Origin: Ruminococcus_C sp963590855 | GTDB lineage: Bacteria > Bacillota > Clostridia > Oscillospirales > Ruminococcaceae | Length of the DNA stretch: 64,000 nucleotides | Direction of reading: 5' to 3' | NCBI GenBank assembly: GCA_963590855.1 | Contig: CAVAQT010000011.1 | Location: forward strand, 11,564-75,563 | Shown: positions 8,659-17,855 of the stretch, piece by piece | Layout of the letters: each line of letters starts with the position of its first letter | Position numbering within the stretch: the first letter of the stretch is position 1 | Program-made: the position numbers and the translations under genes | The notes under the pieces: generated by a model | What the model saw: only the letters and a program-made list of their open reading frames with translations | The model's database searches: none | Told to the model about the DNA's origin: nothing

Positions 8659-9372
8659 ATGGAACATACAGAGTATGTAGATTTAGGACGGTTTGAAACC
8701 TATATTCACTATCATTTCAAGGACAAGCACCTGCTGTTGGAGGCGCTGTCTCATTCATCCTATGCCAATGAAAAGCGCAAGACACGCAAGTGCAATGAGC
8801 GCCTGGAATTTCTGGGAGACAGCGTGCTGTCTATTGTGGTTTCTGAGTTCCTGTTTCACAAGTATCCGGAACTGCCGGAGGGTGAGCTGACCAAGCTCCG
8901 GGCATCTATGGTCTGTGAAAAGGCACTGCACGTTTTCGCCAAGGAGATCCACCTGGGCGAATTTTTGCTGTTGGGCAAGGGGGAGGAGCATACCGGCGGC
9001 AGATCGCGCTCTTCCATTCTGGCGGACGCTTTTGAGGCAGTGATCGCTGCCATTTTCCTGGACGGCGGCATGGATGCGGCAAAGCGCCATATCCTGCGGT
9101 TTATCCCGGACGATCCGGAAGAGGAGAAAAAACAGCCCTCCGGTTTCCACGACTATAAGACACAGCTTCAGGAAGTGGTACAGAAAAATCCGGAGGAAAA
9201 GGTGGAATATGTTCTGGTCAGCGAGTACGGCCCGGATCATGATAAGGCGTTTGAGGTAGAAGTCTGCCTGAACTCCAATGTGATCGGCAAGGGACTGGGA
9301 CACAGCAAAAAGGCGGCGGAACAGCAGGCGGCCAAGGAAGCCCTGTCGCTGATGGGATATGGCAAAGCATAA
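8659..9372 (+). CDS. rnc: Ribonuclease III
   Basis: Cuts double-stranded RNA in rRNA precursor processing and antisense regulation. 237 residues: the nuclease domain carries the signature ERLEFLGDSVLS and the metal-binding region DAFEAVIAAIFLDGG; the C-terminal double-stranded RNA binding domain runs from about residue 165 (DYKTQLQEVVQ) to the end (KKAAEQQAAKEALSLM). Its 3' end overlaps the next gene by 14 nt. Confidence 0.97.
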   Translation: MEHTEYVDLGRFETYIHYHFKDKHLLLEALSHSSYANEKRKTRKCNERLEFLGDSVLSIVVSEFLFHKYPELPEGELTKLRASMVCEKALHVFAKEIHLGEFLLLGKGEEHTGGRSRSSILADAFEAVIAAIFLDGGMDAAKRHILRFIPDDPEEEKKQPSGFHDYKTQLQEVVQKNPEEKVEYVLVSEYGPDHDKAFEVEVCLNSNVIGKGLGHSKKAAEQQAAKEALSLMGYGKA

Positions 9373-10381
9373 GACCCTTGCCTTTTTCATTCCCCACCGC
9401 GGCTGTCCGCATCAGTGCAGCTTCTGCGACCAGCGCACCATCAGCGGCACAGCCCATGCGCCGGAACCAGAGGAGATCGCACAGACCTGCCGGGAAATGC
9501 TGGAGCATGCCGGGACGCTGGAATCGGCGGAGATCGCCTTTTTCGGCGGCAGCTTTACCGCAGTAGAACCGGCGTATCAGAGCGCCTTGCTGGAGGCGGC
9601 GCAGCCGTTTCTGGGCGAAGGAAAGTTTTCCGGCATCCGCATCTCTACGCGCCCGGATGCCATTGATGCAGCAGTTTTGGAACGGTTGCAGGCGTATCAT
9701 GTGACAGCGGTGGAACTGGGGGCACAGAGCATGTGTGACCGTGTGCTGCGCCTGAATGATCGCGGACATGATGCCCGGGCAGTTCGGACGGCAAGCGCTA
9801 TGCTGCGGCAGGCAGGATTTTCTCTGGGCTTGCAGCAGATGGTGGGGCTGTACGGCAGTACATTGCAGGACGAATATGACACTCTGGAACAGCTTCTGGC
9901 ATGTCAGCCGGAGACTTTGCGCATTTATCCCACGGTGGTACTCGCCGGAACGAAGCTGGCGGAATACTGTCAGCCTGGCGTGTATCCGGTGCTGTCACAG
10001 GAAGAGGTGCTGGACTACTGCGCTGATGCCCTGTGCCGCTGTCATGACGCAGGGGTGCGTGTGATCCGTCTGGGGCTGCACGATACCCCCTCGCTCCGGG
10101 CAGAGATGCGCGCCGGATATTTTCACCCGGCATACGGAGAACTGGCGGAATCCCGTCTGTATCTGCGGCAGCTGCAAAAGGCGGCGGCGGACTGTGGAAA
10201 ACCGGAACTCTTTGTGGAAACGGCATCCCGTACCATGAGCAAGGTGCTGGGGCAGCATGGCTGCAACCGAAAGGCACTGGCAGAGCAGGGTGTAACGCTT
10301 CGGGTGCAGGAAAGTGCTGCGGTGTCACCGGGTACACTCCTTGCAGATGGGAAATGCTATGGGATCTATACGGAGAAATGA
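9359..10381 (+). CDS. Elp3-like radical SAM protein
   Basis: 340 residues. The radical SAM cluster motif is C16-x3-C20-x2-C23 in HRGCPHQCSFCDQR, followed by FFGGSFTA, TRPDAI, VELGAQSM and GLQQMVGLYGST, the arrangement of the Elp3-like MiaB/NifB radical SAM proteins of Firmicutes. There is no GNAT acetyltransferase domain as in true Elp3, so tRNA acetyl modification is not implied; the substrate is unknown. It overlaps rnc by 14 nt, and the next gene overlaps its stop codon (ATGA), so the three are probably co-translated between rnc and smc. Confidence 0.85.
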   Translation: MAKHKTLAFFIPHRGCPHQCSFCDQRTISGTAHAPEPEEIAQTCREMLEHAGTLESAEIAFFGGSFTAVEPAYQSALLEAAQPFLGEGKFSGIRISTRPDAIDAAVLERLQAYHVTAVELGAQSMCDRVLRLNDRGHDARAVRTASAMLRQAGFSLGLQQMVGLYGSTLQDEYDTLEQLLACQPETLRIYPTVVLAGTKLAEYCQPGVYPVLSQEEVLDYCADALCRCHDAGVRVIRLGLHDTPSLRAEMRAGYFHPAYGELAESRLYLRQLQKAAADCGKPELFVETASRTMSKVLGQHGCNRKALAEQGVTLRVQESAAVSPGTLLADGKCYGIYTEK

Positions 10382-11031
10382 GGAAGTGCATGACTAGAAA
10401 AAGATATGGGTTCGCGGCAATCGTTCTTGCAGCGGTGATTTTGGCGGCAGGCGGTGCGCTGTGCTACAGGCATTTCCGTCAGGCGGCACAGTCTGTCACC
10501 GCAGAGACTTCCCGGGAGACTGCGGCAGCAGAAACGGTGATCTTCCGTCAGAAAGACGACCGCTGGAAAGACGATGCTCTGGGAGAATCTTCCTATCACA
10601 TGGCAGATTCCGGCTGTCTGACCTGCTGTGTGGCGGCGGCGCTGCAAATGCAGCAGATCTCCGTGGATGGTCTGCCGAAAGATGCAGATGCCGGAGAAGT
10701 GAACCGGTTCTTTTCGGAACAGGACGTGTATGACGGACAGGGAAATTTACAGTGGGACGTATTGGAACAAGTGACAGGCGTTCCGGTGCTGCGGCAGGAT
10801 GCTGCGGAACTGCCGGATGGCGCACTGGACGAGTATCTGGCGGACGGCTGTTTCCCCATTGTCCGGGTGAAGATGCCGAAAAGCGGCAGCACCCATTATG
10901 TCCTGCTGGTGGGCAGCGAGGATGGAACGTATCAGTGCATGGATCCTTTGCAGAAAAAGGAGCAGATCGTGCCGCTGTCTGACTTTCAGAATCAGATCTA
11001 CGCCGTGCGCGTGCTGCAATCCCAAAAATAA
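10378..11031 (+). CDS. Membrane-anchored C39-like cysteine peptidase
   Basis: 217 residues. A basic start is followed by one hydrophobic segment (about 10-30: GFAAIVLAAVILAAGGALC), then an outside domain resembling the C39_2 family: a DDRWKDDALG opening, the putative nucleophile Cys80 in DSGCLTCCVAAAL, the histidine region THYVLLVGSEDG and a trailing CMDP. It would act on the outer face of the membrane; the substrate is unknown. The start is taken as ATG 10378, which overlaps the previous stop (ATGA) and has GGAG 3 nt upstream; ATG 10390 is an alternative. It is not a bacteriocin ABC exporter, since there is no ATPase domain. Confidence 0.7.
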   Translation: MRKCMTRKRYGFAAIVLAAVILAAGGALCYRHFRQAAQSVTAETSRETAAAETVIFRQKDDRWKDDALGESSYHMADSGCLTCCVAAALQMQQISVDGLPKDADAGEVNRFFSEQDVYDGQGNLQWDVLEQVTGVPVLRQDAAELPDGALDEYLADGCFPIVRVKMPKSGSTHYVLLVGSEDGTYQCMDPLQKKEQIVPLSDFQNQIYAVRVLQSQK

Positions 11032-11118
11032 AGGCAATACCGCATAAGACTTGCAGCGCCGTCAGGTGTGTTTTGTGTGGTGCTGCCGAAATGCTCCAAA
11101 AAGAGGTGAGACAAAGAA

Positions 11119-14100
11119 ATGTATCTGCAATCCCTGGAATTACAAGGCTTTAAATCCTTTCCCGATAAGATCAAGCTGCACTTTGACAAGGGTCTGACTG
11201 CCGTAGTCGGCCCCAACGGCAGCGGCAAGAGCAATATCGGTGATGCCGTGCGGTGGGTGTTGGGAGAACAGTCCACCAAGACCCTTCGCGGCAACAAGAT
11301 GGAGGACGTCATTTTCTCCGGCACGAAAACCCGGAAGGCAATGGGGTTTGCGGCGGTCACGCTGGAGATCAACAACGAGACCGGCGAACTGGGAGATACC
11401 TATGGTGCTGTAGTCAGTGTTACCCGAAAGCTGTATCGCAGCGGTGACAGTGAGTACCGCATCAACGGCAAAAGCGTTCGTCTGAAAGATGTGACGGAGC
11501 TGTTTATGGATACCGGTATGGGACGTGACGGCTATGCCATCATCGGACAGGGCCGTATCGCCGAGATCGTCAGCGCCAAAAGCACGGATCGCCGGGACAT
11601 TTTTGAGGAGGCAGCCGGTGTCTCCAAGTTTCGCTATAAGAAGCAGGAGGCACAGCGCAAGCTGGATGCTGCACAGGACAACCTGGTGCGCCTGCAGGAT
11701 ATTGTGCTGGAACTGGAATCCCGTGTAGAACCCCTCCGGCAGCAAGCGGAAAAGGCAAAGCAGTATGTAGAGTTGGCAGCACAGCAGAAACAGCTGGAGG
11801 TCTCTCTCTGGGTGCGCCGGTTGAGCGCACTCCGGGAAAAGCTTGCCGGGCTGTCAGACGGCTTTCTCCAGGCACAGGCGGAGTATCAGAATGTAGAACG
11901 GGAGATCCAGCGGACAGATGCTCAGGTGCAGGAGGGCTATCGGCGGATGCAGGAAAGCACCCTGAAGATCGAGGAGATCCGCCAGAAGATCCAGCAGGCG
12001 GAGGAGGAAGCGGCGCAGCTGCGCGCCTCAGTGGCGGTCTGCGAAAATGAGATCGTGCACAGCAAGCAAATGTTGGAAAGCCTGCATCAGCAGAAACAGG
12101 AGATCGCAGCGCAGTCCAAAAGCATGGAGAGCCGCCTGGAAATGCTGTCAGGGCAGACGGCACAGCTGCGGCAAAAGCGCGAGGTGCTGCGGACAGAAAC
12201 GGAACAGACCGACCGGAAATGGGAGGACTTGAAACAGCAGGCGGCGCGCCGGGGCGAGGAATACGAACAGGCGAACGGCATTTTGCAAAAGCTGTTGGTG
12301 CGGCAGAGCGAGCTGCGTGTGATGCAGCAGACAGCTGCCGGACAGCAGGAGGAATTTAAGGCGCAGCTGGCAGAACAGGGCATGCGGCAAAGTGCATTGC
12401 AGCAGGCATGTTCCAGTCAGAATGCCATATACGATGCTGCCAGAGAGCAGGCAGAACAGGCAAAGGCATTTTTGGAGCAGGTGCAGAATCAGCGTGCCGG
12501 GTTCCAGAAACGCTATGCCCATGCAGTGCAGACACTGGAAGAGGGCAGAAAGAACCGGGATCAGGCGATCTTTGCGCTTCGGGAAAAGCGGCAGCGCCAG
12601 AAGCTGCTCCAGGATATGGAACGGAACATGGAGGGCTTCGGCGGCAGCGTCAAGGCAGTGCTCCGGGCAGACGGCGGCAAGCCCCGTGGTGTATTCGGCA
12701 CGGTGGCACAGCTCATCGCCACCGATCAGAAATACGGCGTGGCGCTGGAAACCGCACTGGGCGGCGCTATGCAGAATCTTATTGTGGAAAATGAAAATGC
12801 TGCGAAACAGTGGATCCGCTTTTTGCAGCAGCAGCGCGCCGGACGTGCTACATTTCTGCCGCTGACATCCGTTCGCGGCAGAATGCTGAATGAGACCGGA
12901 TTGGAGCGGCACGAGGGCTTTATTGCCATGGCAAGTGAACTGGTGCGCTATGACCAGCGATTTTCCGGCGTCGTTCAGTTTTTGCTGGGGCGTGTGGCTG
13001 TGGCAGAAGATCTGGACAGTGCCACAGCACTGGCAAAGGCGTATCAATATCGATTTCGTATTGTGACACTGGACGGTCAGGTTATCAATGCCGGCGGTTC
13101 GTTTACCGGTGGTTCGGCAATGCGTTCCGGCGGTATGCTGACACGCCGGGCAGAGCTGACAGCGCTTTCCGGAGAGGTTCAGGCACTGGAACAGCAGGAG
13201 CAGGCGGCAGCAGCGGCTTTTCAGAAGGCGCAGGCACAGTCCGCACAGCTGGAACAGCAAATGGAAGCGCTGCAGCAGCAGTGCCGCCAGGCAGAATCGG
13301 AACAGGTCGCTGCGGCTGCACAGCTGGAAAAGGAACAATATCTCCGGAAGCAGAACAGCGAGCGTCTGGAAGAAGCTGCGGCACAGCAGGCGGCTTTGCA
13401 GCAGCGTTTGCAGGAAGCCGGAGAAAAATATACTGCCGCTGCCGAAGAGGCAGAAGAGGTAGAAAAGGCGATCCGCAAGGGACAGGAGATGTTGTCTCAG
13501 GAAGCCGATCAGCGCAGCGCTCTGGAGCAGGAGCAAACACGTCTTGCAGAGCAGCGCTCACAGCTGAAAATTGCTGTGATGGAACTGGAAAAGGATATGG
13601 ATACCCTGTCCAGGGAGATGCAGCAGCAGAACGATCAGCAGGACGTTGTGGCAGAAAAACAGACGCAGATCGAAAACGACATTGCGATGCAGGAAGAACG
13701 CATCCGGCAGAAGCAGGAAGAGATTGTTCAGGGCAATGCCAAACTGGAACAAATGCAGACGAGCCGTACCGACGGACAGGCAGAGATCCGGCACTGGCAG
13801 CAAGTGCATGATGCCCAGGATCAGCAGATCCGGGAGATGCAGAGCGGACTGCGGGAAAACAATGCCGTCCGGGAAAAATTCTCCGGCGAGATGAGCCGTC
13901 TGGAAGAACGAAAGATCGCCGTGCAGAGCGATTATGACGGTGTCATACGCCAGCTGCTGGAGCAGTATGAGTTGTCCTTGTCAGAGGCACAGGCACAGGC
14001 GCAGCCCTTGGAAGATCTCCAGGCGGCGCAGCGGGAACTGCAAAGTCTGAAAAGCCGCATCCGCGGATTGGGTACGGTCAATGTGGCAGCGATCGCCGAA

Positions 14101-14670
14101 TATGAAGAAGTTTCCGCACGGTATCAGTTCCTGTCGGAACAGATGCAGGATGCAGAGACGGCAAAACGGGAACTGGAAGACCTCATTACCTCGCTGACTG
14201 AAGAGATGCAGCGCATCTTCTCGGAGAGCTTTTCCGTCATCAACCGGAATTTCCAGGAGATCTTCCGGGATCTGTTTGGCGGCGGCGAGGCGCGGCTGGA
14301 ACTCACCGATCCGGAAAATGTACTGGAATCGGGCATCGAGATCAAGGTCGCACCGCCGGGAAAGGTCATCAAGAATTTGATCTCTCTCTCCGGCGGCGAA
14401 CAGTCCTTTGTGGCGATCGCCATCTATTTCGCCATTTTACGGCTGCGGCCGTCGCCGTTCTGTATTCTGGACGAGATCGACGCGGCGCTGGATGAGGGAA
14501 ATGTACAGCGCTATGCCCAGTATTTGCAGAATTTTACGGATACCACGCAGTTTATTCTAGTGACACATCGCCGCAGCGCAATGGAAGAGGCGAGCGTTCT
14601 CTATGGCGTGACCATGCAGGAGGACGGTATTTCCCGTCTGCTGCGGATGGAACAGGAAGAACTCAGATAG
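11119..14670 (+). CDS. smc: Chromosome segregation protein SMC
   Basis: 1183 residues, the standard SMC size. The Walker A motif GPNGSGKSN is at 31-39; two long coiled coils rich in Q, E, A and K flank the hinge (about 510-680, with the glycine-rich GGSFTGGSAMRSGG); the C-terminal head has the LSGGEQ signature at about 1091 and Walker B CILDEIDAALDE at about 1115. SMC with ScpAB compacts the chromosome and helps separate origins. It is followed 16 nt later by ftsY, the usual rnc-smc-ftsY order. Confidence 0.98.
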   Translation: MYLQSLELQGFKSFPDKIKLHFDKGLTAVVGPNGSGKSNIGDAVRWVLGEQSTKTLRGNKMEDVIFSGTKTRKAMGFAAVTLEINNETGELGDTYGAVVSVTRKLYRSGDSEYRINGKSVRLKDVTELFMDTGMGRDGYAIIGQGRIAEIVSAKSTDRRDIFEEAAGVSKFRYKKQEAQRKLDAAQDNLVRLQDIVLELESRVEPLRQQAEKAKQYVELAAQQKQLEVSLWVRRLSALREKLAGLSDGFLQAQAEYQNVEREIQRTDAQVQEGYRRMQESTLKIEEIRQKIQQAEEEAAQLRASVAVCENEIVHSKQMLESLHQQKQEIAAQSKSMESRLEMLSGQTAQLRQKREVLRTETEQTDRKWEDLKQQAARRGEEYEQANGILQKLLVRQSELRVMQQTAAGQQEEFKAQLAEQGMRQSALQQACSSQNAIYDAAREQAEQAKAFLEQVQNQRAGFQKRYAHAVQTLEEGRKNRDQAIFALREKRQRQKLLQDMERNMEGFGGSVKAVLRADGGKPRGVFGTVAQLIATDQKYGVALETALGGAMQNLIVENENAAKQWIRFLQQQRAGRATFLPLTSVRGRMLNETGLERHEGFIAMASELVRYDQRFSGVVQFLLGRVAVAEDLDSATALAKAYQYRFRIVTLDGQVINAGGSFTGGSAMRSGGMLTRRAELTALSGEVQALEQQEQAAAAAFQKAQAQSAQLEQQMEALQQQCRQAESEQVAAAAQLEKEQYLRKQNSERLEEAAAQQAALQQRLQEAGEKYTAAAEEAEEVEKAIRKGQEMLSQEADQRSALEQEQTRLAEQRSQLKIAVMELEKDMDTLSREMQQQNDQQDVVAEKQTQIENDIAMQEERIRQKQEEIVQGNAKLEQMQTSRTDGQAEIRHWQQVHDAQDQQIREMQSGLRENNAVREKFSGEMSRLEERKIAVQSDYDGVIRQLLEQYELSLSEAQAQAQPLEDLQAAQRELQSLKSRIRGLGTVNVAAIAEYEEVSARYQFLSEQMQDAETAKRELEDLITSLTEEMQRIFSESFSVINRNFQEIFRDLFGGGEARLELTDPENVLESGIEIKVAPPGKVIKNLISLSGGEQSFVAIAIYFAILRLRPSPFCILDEIDAALDEGNVQRYAQYLQNFTDTTQFILVTHRRSAMEEASVLYGVTMQEDGISRLLRMEQEELR

Positions 14671-14686
14671 AAAGGACAGGTGTACC

Positions 14687-16264
14687 ATGGGCTTGTTTGG
14701 CAAGAAAAATAAGAATAAAGAAAAGGGCGTACCGTTCTGGAAACGCAATAAGCAGAAGCAGGAAGAAGAACTGGTGCAGGAAGAACTGCCGGAGCAGGAA
14801 CTCTCAGAAGAAACTCCGGAAGCATTGCCGGAATCCGAGGAGGACATTGCCGCTGCTGCCATCCGGGAACAGGAAGCGCAGGAGCAGGACGAGGTGGAAA
14901 AGGCACGTCTTGCGGCACAGGCAGTGGTAGAAGAATCGGAGCAGCATCAGGAGGCGATCGCTCTGGCGCGGCAGGCTGCACTGGAAGCTGCCGGAATCCT
15001 GAAAAGTGAGGAGACTGAACCGGAAGAGGAAACTGAACCGGAAGAGGAAACTGAGCCGGAAGAGGAAACTGAACGGGAAGAAGAAACTGAACCGGAAGAG
15101 GAGACCGAACGGGAAGAAGAAACTGAACCGGAAGAGGAGACCGAACCGGAGGAAGAAGCTGAACCGGAAGCGGAGACTGAACCGGAGGAAGAAGCTGAAC
15201 CGGAAGCGGAGACTGAACCGGAGGAAGAAGCCGAACCGGAAGAGGAAACTGAACCGGAAGCAGAAACCGAACCGGAAGAAGGAGCCGAACCGGAAGAGGA
15301 GACCGAACCGGAGGAAGAAACCGAACCGGAAGAACAGCCGGAGAAAAAGGGCTTTTTCGCGAAGATTCGCGACGGACTGCGCAAGACGAAGGATGCCATG
15401 ATGTCCCGGATGCAGCAGGTGCTGAATGGGTTCACCAAGATTGACGATGACCTGTTTGACGAACTGGAAGAGACCATGATTACCAGTGATCTCGGCCCGG
15501 AAACGTCTGTGGAGATCTGTGACATCCTGCGGAAGCGCGTCAAGGAGCGCGGCGTCAAGGATCCCCAGGAGATCATGGGCATGATCCAGGAGATCATCAC
15601 AGAGATGCTGGGCGAAGATCAGACACTGGAGTATCCCACCAAGCCCACCATTGTCATGGTGATCGGCGTCAACGGTGCCGGCAAGACCACTACCATCGGA
15701 AAACTGTGCCATCAGCTGAAAGGCGAGGGCAAAAAGGTGCTGGTGGCTGCGGCGGATACCTTCCGTGCGGCAGCCATTGACCAACTGGAAGTCTGGACAC
15801 AGCGCGCCGGCGTGGATATCGTCAAGCATGCCGAAGGCTCTGACCCGGCGTCGGTGGTCTATGATGCCATTGATGCGGCAAAGGCAAGAGGCTGTGATGT
15901 GCTGATCTGCGACACCGCAGGACGGCTGCACAATAAGAAAAATCTGATGCAGGAGCTGGCGAAGATCAACCGCATCATTGAGACGAGAGCGGAGGGCTGC
16001 CATCGGGAGATCCTGTTGGTATTGGATGCTACCACCGGACAGAACGCCGTGAACCAGGCGAGATTGTTCCAGGAGGTAGCGGATATCTCCGGCATCGTGC
16101 TGACAAAGCTGGATGGTACTGCAAAGGGCGGTATCATCGTATCCATTCGCAATGAACTGGGCATTCCGGTAAAACTGGTCGGCGTGGGCGAAAAGATCGA
16201 CGATCTCCAGCCGTTCCGCGGAGAGGATTTTGTCCGTGCCCTGTTTGAACCGACGGAGGAATAA
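14687..16264 (+). CDS. ftsY: Signal recognition particle receptor FtsY with long acidic repeat domain
   Basis: 525 residues. FtsY is the membrane receptor GTPase for SRP, delivering ribosomes to SecYEG. Residues 1-108 are charged, 110-217 are 18 tandem copies of a hexapeptide of the type TEPEEE, and the conserved NG domain fills about 222-525: G1 GVNGAGKTTTIGKL near 325, G3 DTAGRLHNKKN, G4 TKLDGTAKGG, and the closing GVGEKIDDLQPF. An acidic A domain is known in E. coli FtsY, but this perfect-phase repeat is unusual in Firmicutes, where the domain is short or absent. Confidence 0.97.
   Translation: MGLFGKKNKNKEKGVPFWKRNKQKQEEELVQEELPEQELSEETPEALPESEEDIAAAAIREQEAQEQDEVEKARLAAQAVVEESEQHQEAIALARQAALEAAGILKSEETEPEEETEPEEETEPEEETEREEETEPEEETEREEETEPEEETEPEEEAEPEAETEPEEEAEPEAETEPEEEAEPEEETEPEAETEPEEGAEPEEETEPEEETEPEEQPEKKGFFAKIRDGLRKTKDAMMSRMQQVLNGFTKIDDDLFDELEETMITSDLGPETSVEICDILRKRVKERGVKDPQEIMGMIQEIITEMLGEDQTLEYPTKPTIVMVIGVNGAGKTTTIGKLCHQLKGEGKKVLVAAADTFRAAAIDQLEVWTQRAGVDIVKHAEGSDPASVVYDAIDAAKARGCDVLICDTAGRLHNKKNLMQELAKINRIIETRAEGCHREILLVLDATTGQNAVNQARLFQEVADISGIVLTKLDGTAKGGIIVSIRNELGIPVKLVGVGEKIDDLQPFRGEDFVRALFEPTEE
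15014..15337 (+). repeat. 18-bp tandem repeat coding for acidic hexapeptide in ftsY
   Basis: Eighteen consecutive 18-bp units, each coding TEPEEE or a close variant (TEREEE, AEPEAE, TEPEAE, AEPEEE, TEPEEG, TEPEEQ). The units keep the ftsY frame throughout. Such an array can change copy number by slippage without breaking the protein. Confidence 0.95.
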
Positions 16265-16266
16265 TT

Positions 16267-16851
16267 ATGGAAAAGATCATCATTGCATCCAACAATGCCG
16301 GAAAACTCCGGGAGTTTCAGGCAATTCTGAAGCCCTTCGGACTGGAAGTCATTTCTCAGCGTGAAGCCGGCTTCGTCCAGGATGTGGAAGAAACGGGAAC
16401 GACCTTTGCAGAAAATGCAGCGATCAAGGCGCAGGCAGTTTATGCGGCAATGCACTGCCCGGTCATCGCCGATGACAGCGGCCTGATGGTGGATGCGCTG
16501 GACGGCGCGCCAGGTGTGTATTCCCACCGGTTTGCCGGAGAGGGCGCTACGGATGCTGACCGCAATGCGAAGCTGCTGCACGAGCTGGACGGTGTTCCGG
16601 CAGAAAAGCGCACGGCGCGGTTCGTCTGCGCGCTTTGCTATCTGGATGCCGAAGGCACAGCGCAGGCGTTTTCCGGCGTTTGTGAGGGCGTGATCGGCAC
16701 AGAATCCAGAGGAGAAAATGGCTTCGGCTATGATCCGCTGTTCTATGTGGACGGAAAGTCCATGGCGGAAATGACAGAGGCAGAAAAGAACCGGATCAGC
16801 CATCGCGGAAGAGCACTGGAGCAGTTAAAAGCATTTTTTGAAGAAAAGTAA
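16267..16851 (+). CDS. rdgB: XTP/dITP pyrophosphatase (RdgB/HAM1)
   Basis: Removes non-canonical purine nucleotides (XTP, dITP) from the pool. 194 residues with the family N-terminus IIASNNAGKLREFQAIL, the acidic active-site stretch VIADDSGLMVDALDGAPGVYSHRFAG, and GFGYDPLFYVDG near the end. It starts 2 nt after the ftsY stop codon and is followed by yhbY after 15 nt. Confidence 0.95.
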   Translation: MEKIIIASNNAGKLREFQAILKPFGLEVISQREAGFVQDVEETGTTFAENAAIKAQAVYAAMHCPVIADDSGLMVDALDGAPGVYSHRFAGEGATDADRNAKLLHELDGVPAEKRTARFVCALCYLDAEGTAQAFSGVCEGVIGTESRGENGFGYDPLFYVDGKSMAEMTEAEKNRISHRGRALEQLKAFFEEK

Positions 16852-16866
16852 AAGGAGAATATCTTT

Positions 16867-17154
16867 ATGTTGACAAGCAAACAGCGGGCGACACTGCGCG
16901 GTATCGCCAGCACATATGAGGCCATTTTTCAGGTGGGAAAAGGCGGCATCAGCGAAACACTGGTACAGCAGGTAAGCGATGCCCTGCGCAAGCGGGAACT
17001 CATCAAGATCCATGTTCTGGACAATTGTCCTCTGGATGCACGGGAAGCGGCGCAGGAACTGGCAGAAAAGACAGATTCTGAGATCGTGCATGTCATCGGC
17101 AGCCGTCTGGTGCTGTTCAAACGGAATCCCAAAGAGCCGGTGGTAAAGTTCTGA
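16867..17154 (+). CDS. yhbY: YhbY family CRM-domain RNA-binding protein
   Basis: 95 residues forming a single CRM domain: LTSKQRATLRGIAST, the QVGKGGISE loop (a variant of the GxxG RNA-binding loop), and VIGSRLVLFKRNP at the end. Homologues bind pre-50S particles and help ribosome assembly. The stop codon overlaps the nadD start codon (TGATG at 17152-17156), so the two are probably coupled in translation. Confidence 0.93.
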   Translation: MLTSKQRATLRGIASTYEAIFQVGKGGISETLVQQVSDALRKRELIKIHVLDNCPLDAREAAQELAEKTDSEIVHVIGSRLVLFKRNPKEPVVKF

Positions 17155-17756
17155 TGCAGCGCATCGGGCTGTTCGGCGGCAGCTTTAATCCCATCCATAA
17201 CGGACATCTCCACCTGGCAAAGGCGGCAAAAGAGGGGCTGGAACTGGACAGAGTGGTGTTGATCCCGGCGAATGTTTCACCCTTTAAACAGCAGCAGCCG
17301 GATATGGCATCCGGTGCAGACCGCCTGGCAATGTGCCGTCTGGCGGCAGAGGAACTGCCTTTTTGTACAGTGGACAGCTGTGAGTTGGAACGCTCCGGCG
17401 TCAGCTATACTGTAGATACCGTTCGGCTGTTTCGGCAGCGGTATCCGGACGCAGAATTGGTGTTGCTGGTGGGAAGCGATATGTTCCTTGCATTTCAGCA
17501 CTGGCATTGCTGGCAGGAGATCCTGCAAACGGCAGCATTGGGCGTGGTTTCCCGGATGGACGGAGATCTGGCGCAGCTAAAGGCGCAGCAGGCGTTTTTA
17601 TTGCAATATGGCAAAATTTTTTTGTGTGATGCCCCGGTCTATACCGTATCTTCTACAAAAATTCGGGAGAACCGAAAAAATCACACAGATTTTTCTTGCT
17701 ATTTACCGCAAAAAGTAGTACAATATATAGTATCTCATAATTTGTACAACTCATAA
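17154..17756 (+). CDS. nadD: Nicotinate-nucleotide adenylyltransferase
   Basis: Joins ATP and nicotinate mononucleotide to make deamido-NAD. 200 residues with the nucleotidyltransferase motif GLFGGSFNPIHNGHLHLA and the C-terminal SSTKIRE. The start ATG overlaps the yhbY stop codon. A promoter for the following yqeK group lies inside its last 60 bp. nadD-yqeK-rsfS is a conserved Firmicutes order, here with an LCP gene inserted. Confidence 0.96.
   Translation: MQRIGLFGGSFNPIHNGHLHLAKAAKEGLELDRVVLIPANVSPFKQQQPDMASGADRLAMCRLAAEELPFCTVDSCELERSGVSYTVDTVRLFRQRYPDAELVLLVGSDMFLAFQHWHCWQEILQTAALGVVSRMDGDLAQLKAQQAFLLQYGKIFLCDAPVYTVSSTKIRENRKNHTDFSCYLPQKVVQYIVSHNLYNS
17696..17724 (+). promoter_or_regulatory. 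Promoter inside nadD 3' end, for yqeK
   Basis: TTGCTA at 17696-17701 and TACAAT at 17719-17724, spaced by 17 bp. An AT-rich 3' end unlike the rest of nadD supports a non-coding role for these bases. Confidence 0.55.
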
Positions 17757-17855
17757 TGATACAGTTGAAGCCGTCCGGTGCTGCGGGCGGGCGTTTTGCG
17801 TGATCTGCTGGAAATAAACCCAGACAGATTCCAAAGAAAGGAGTCTGCATTTTTG

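Noticed and set aside
15014..15337. CRISPR-like array
   Set aside because: The 18-bp units are contiguous with no spacers and keep the ftsY reading frame.
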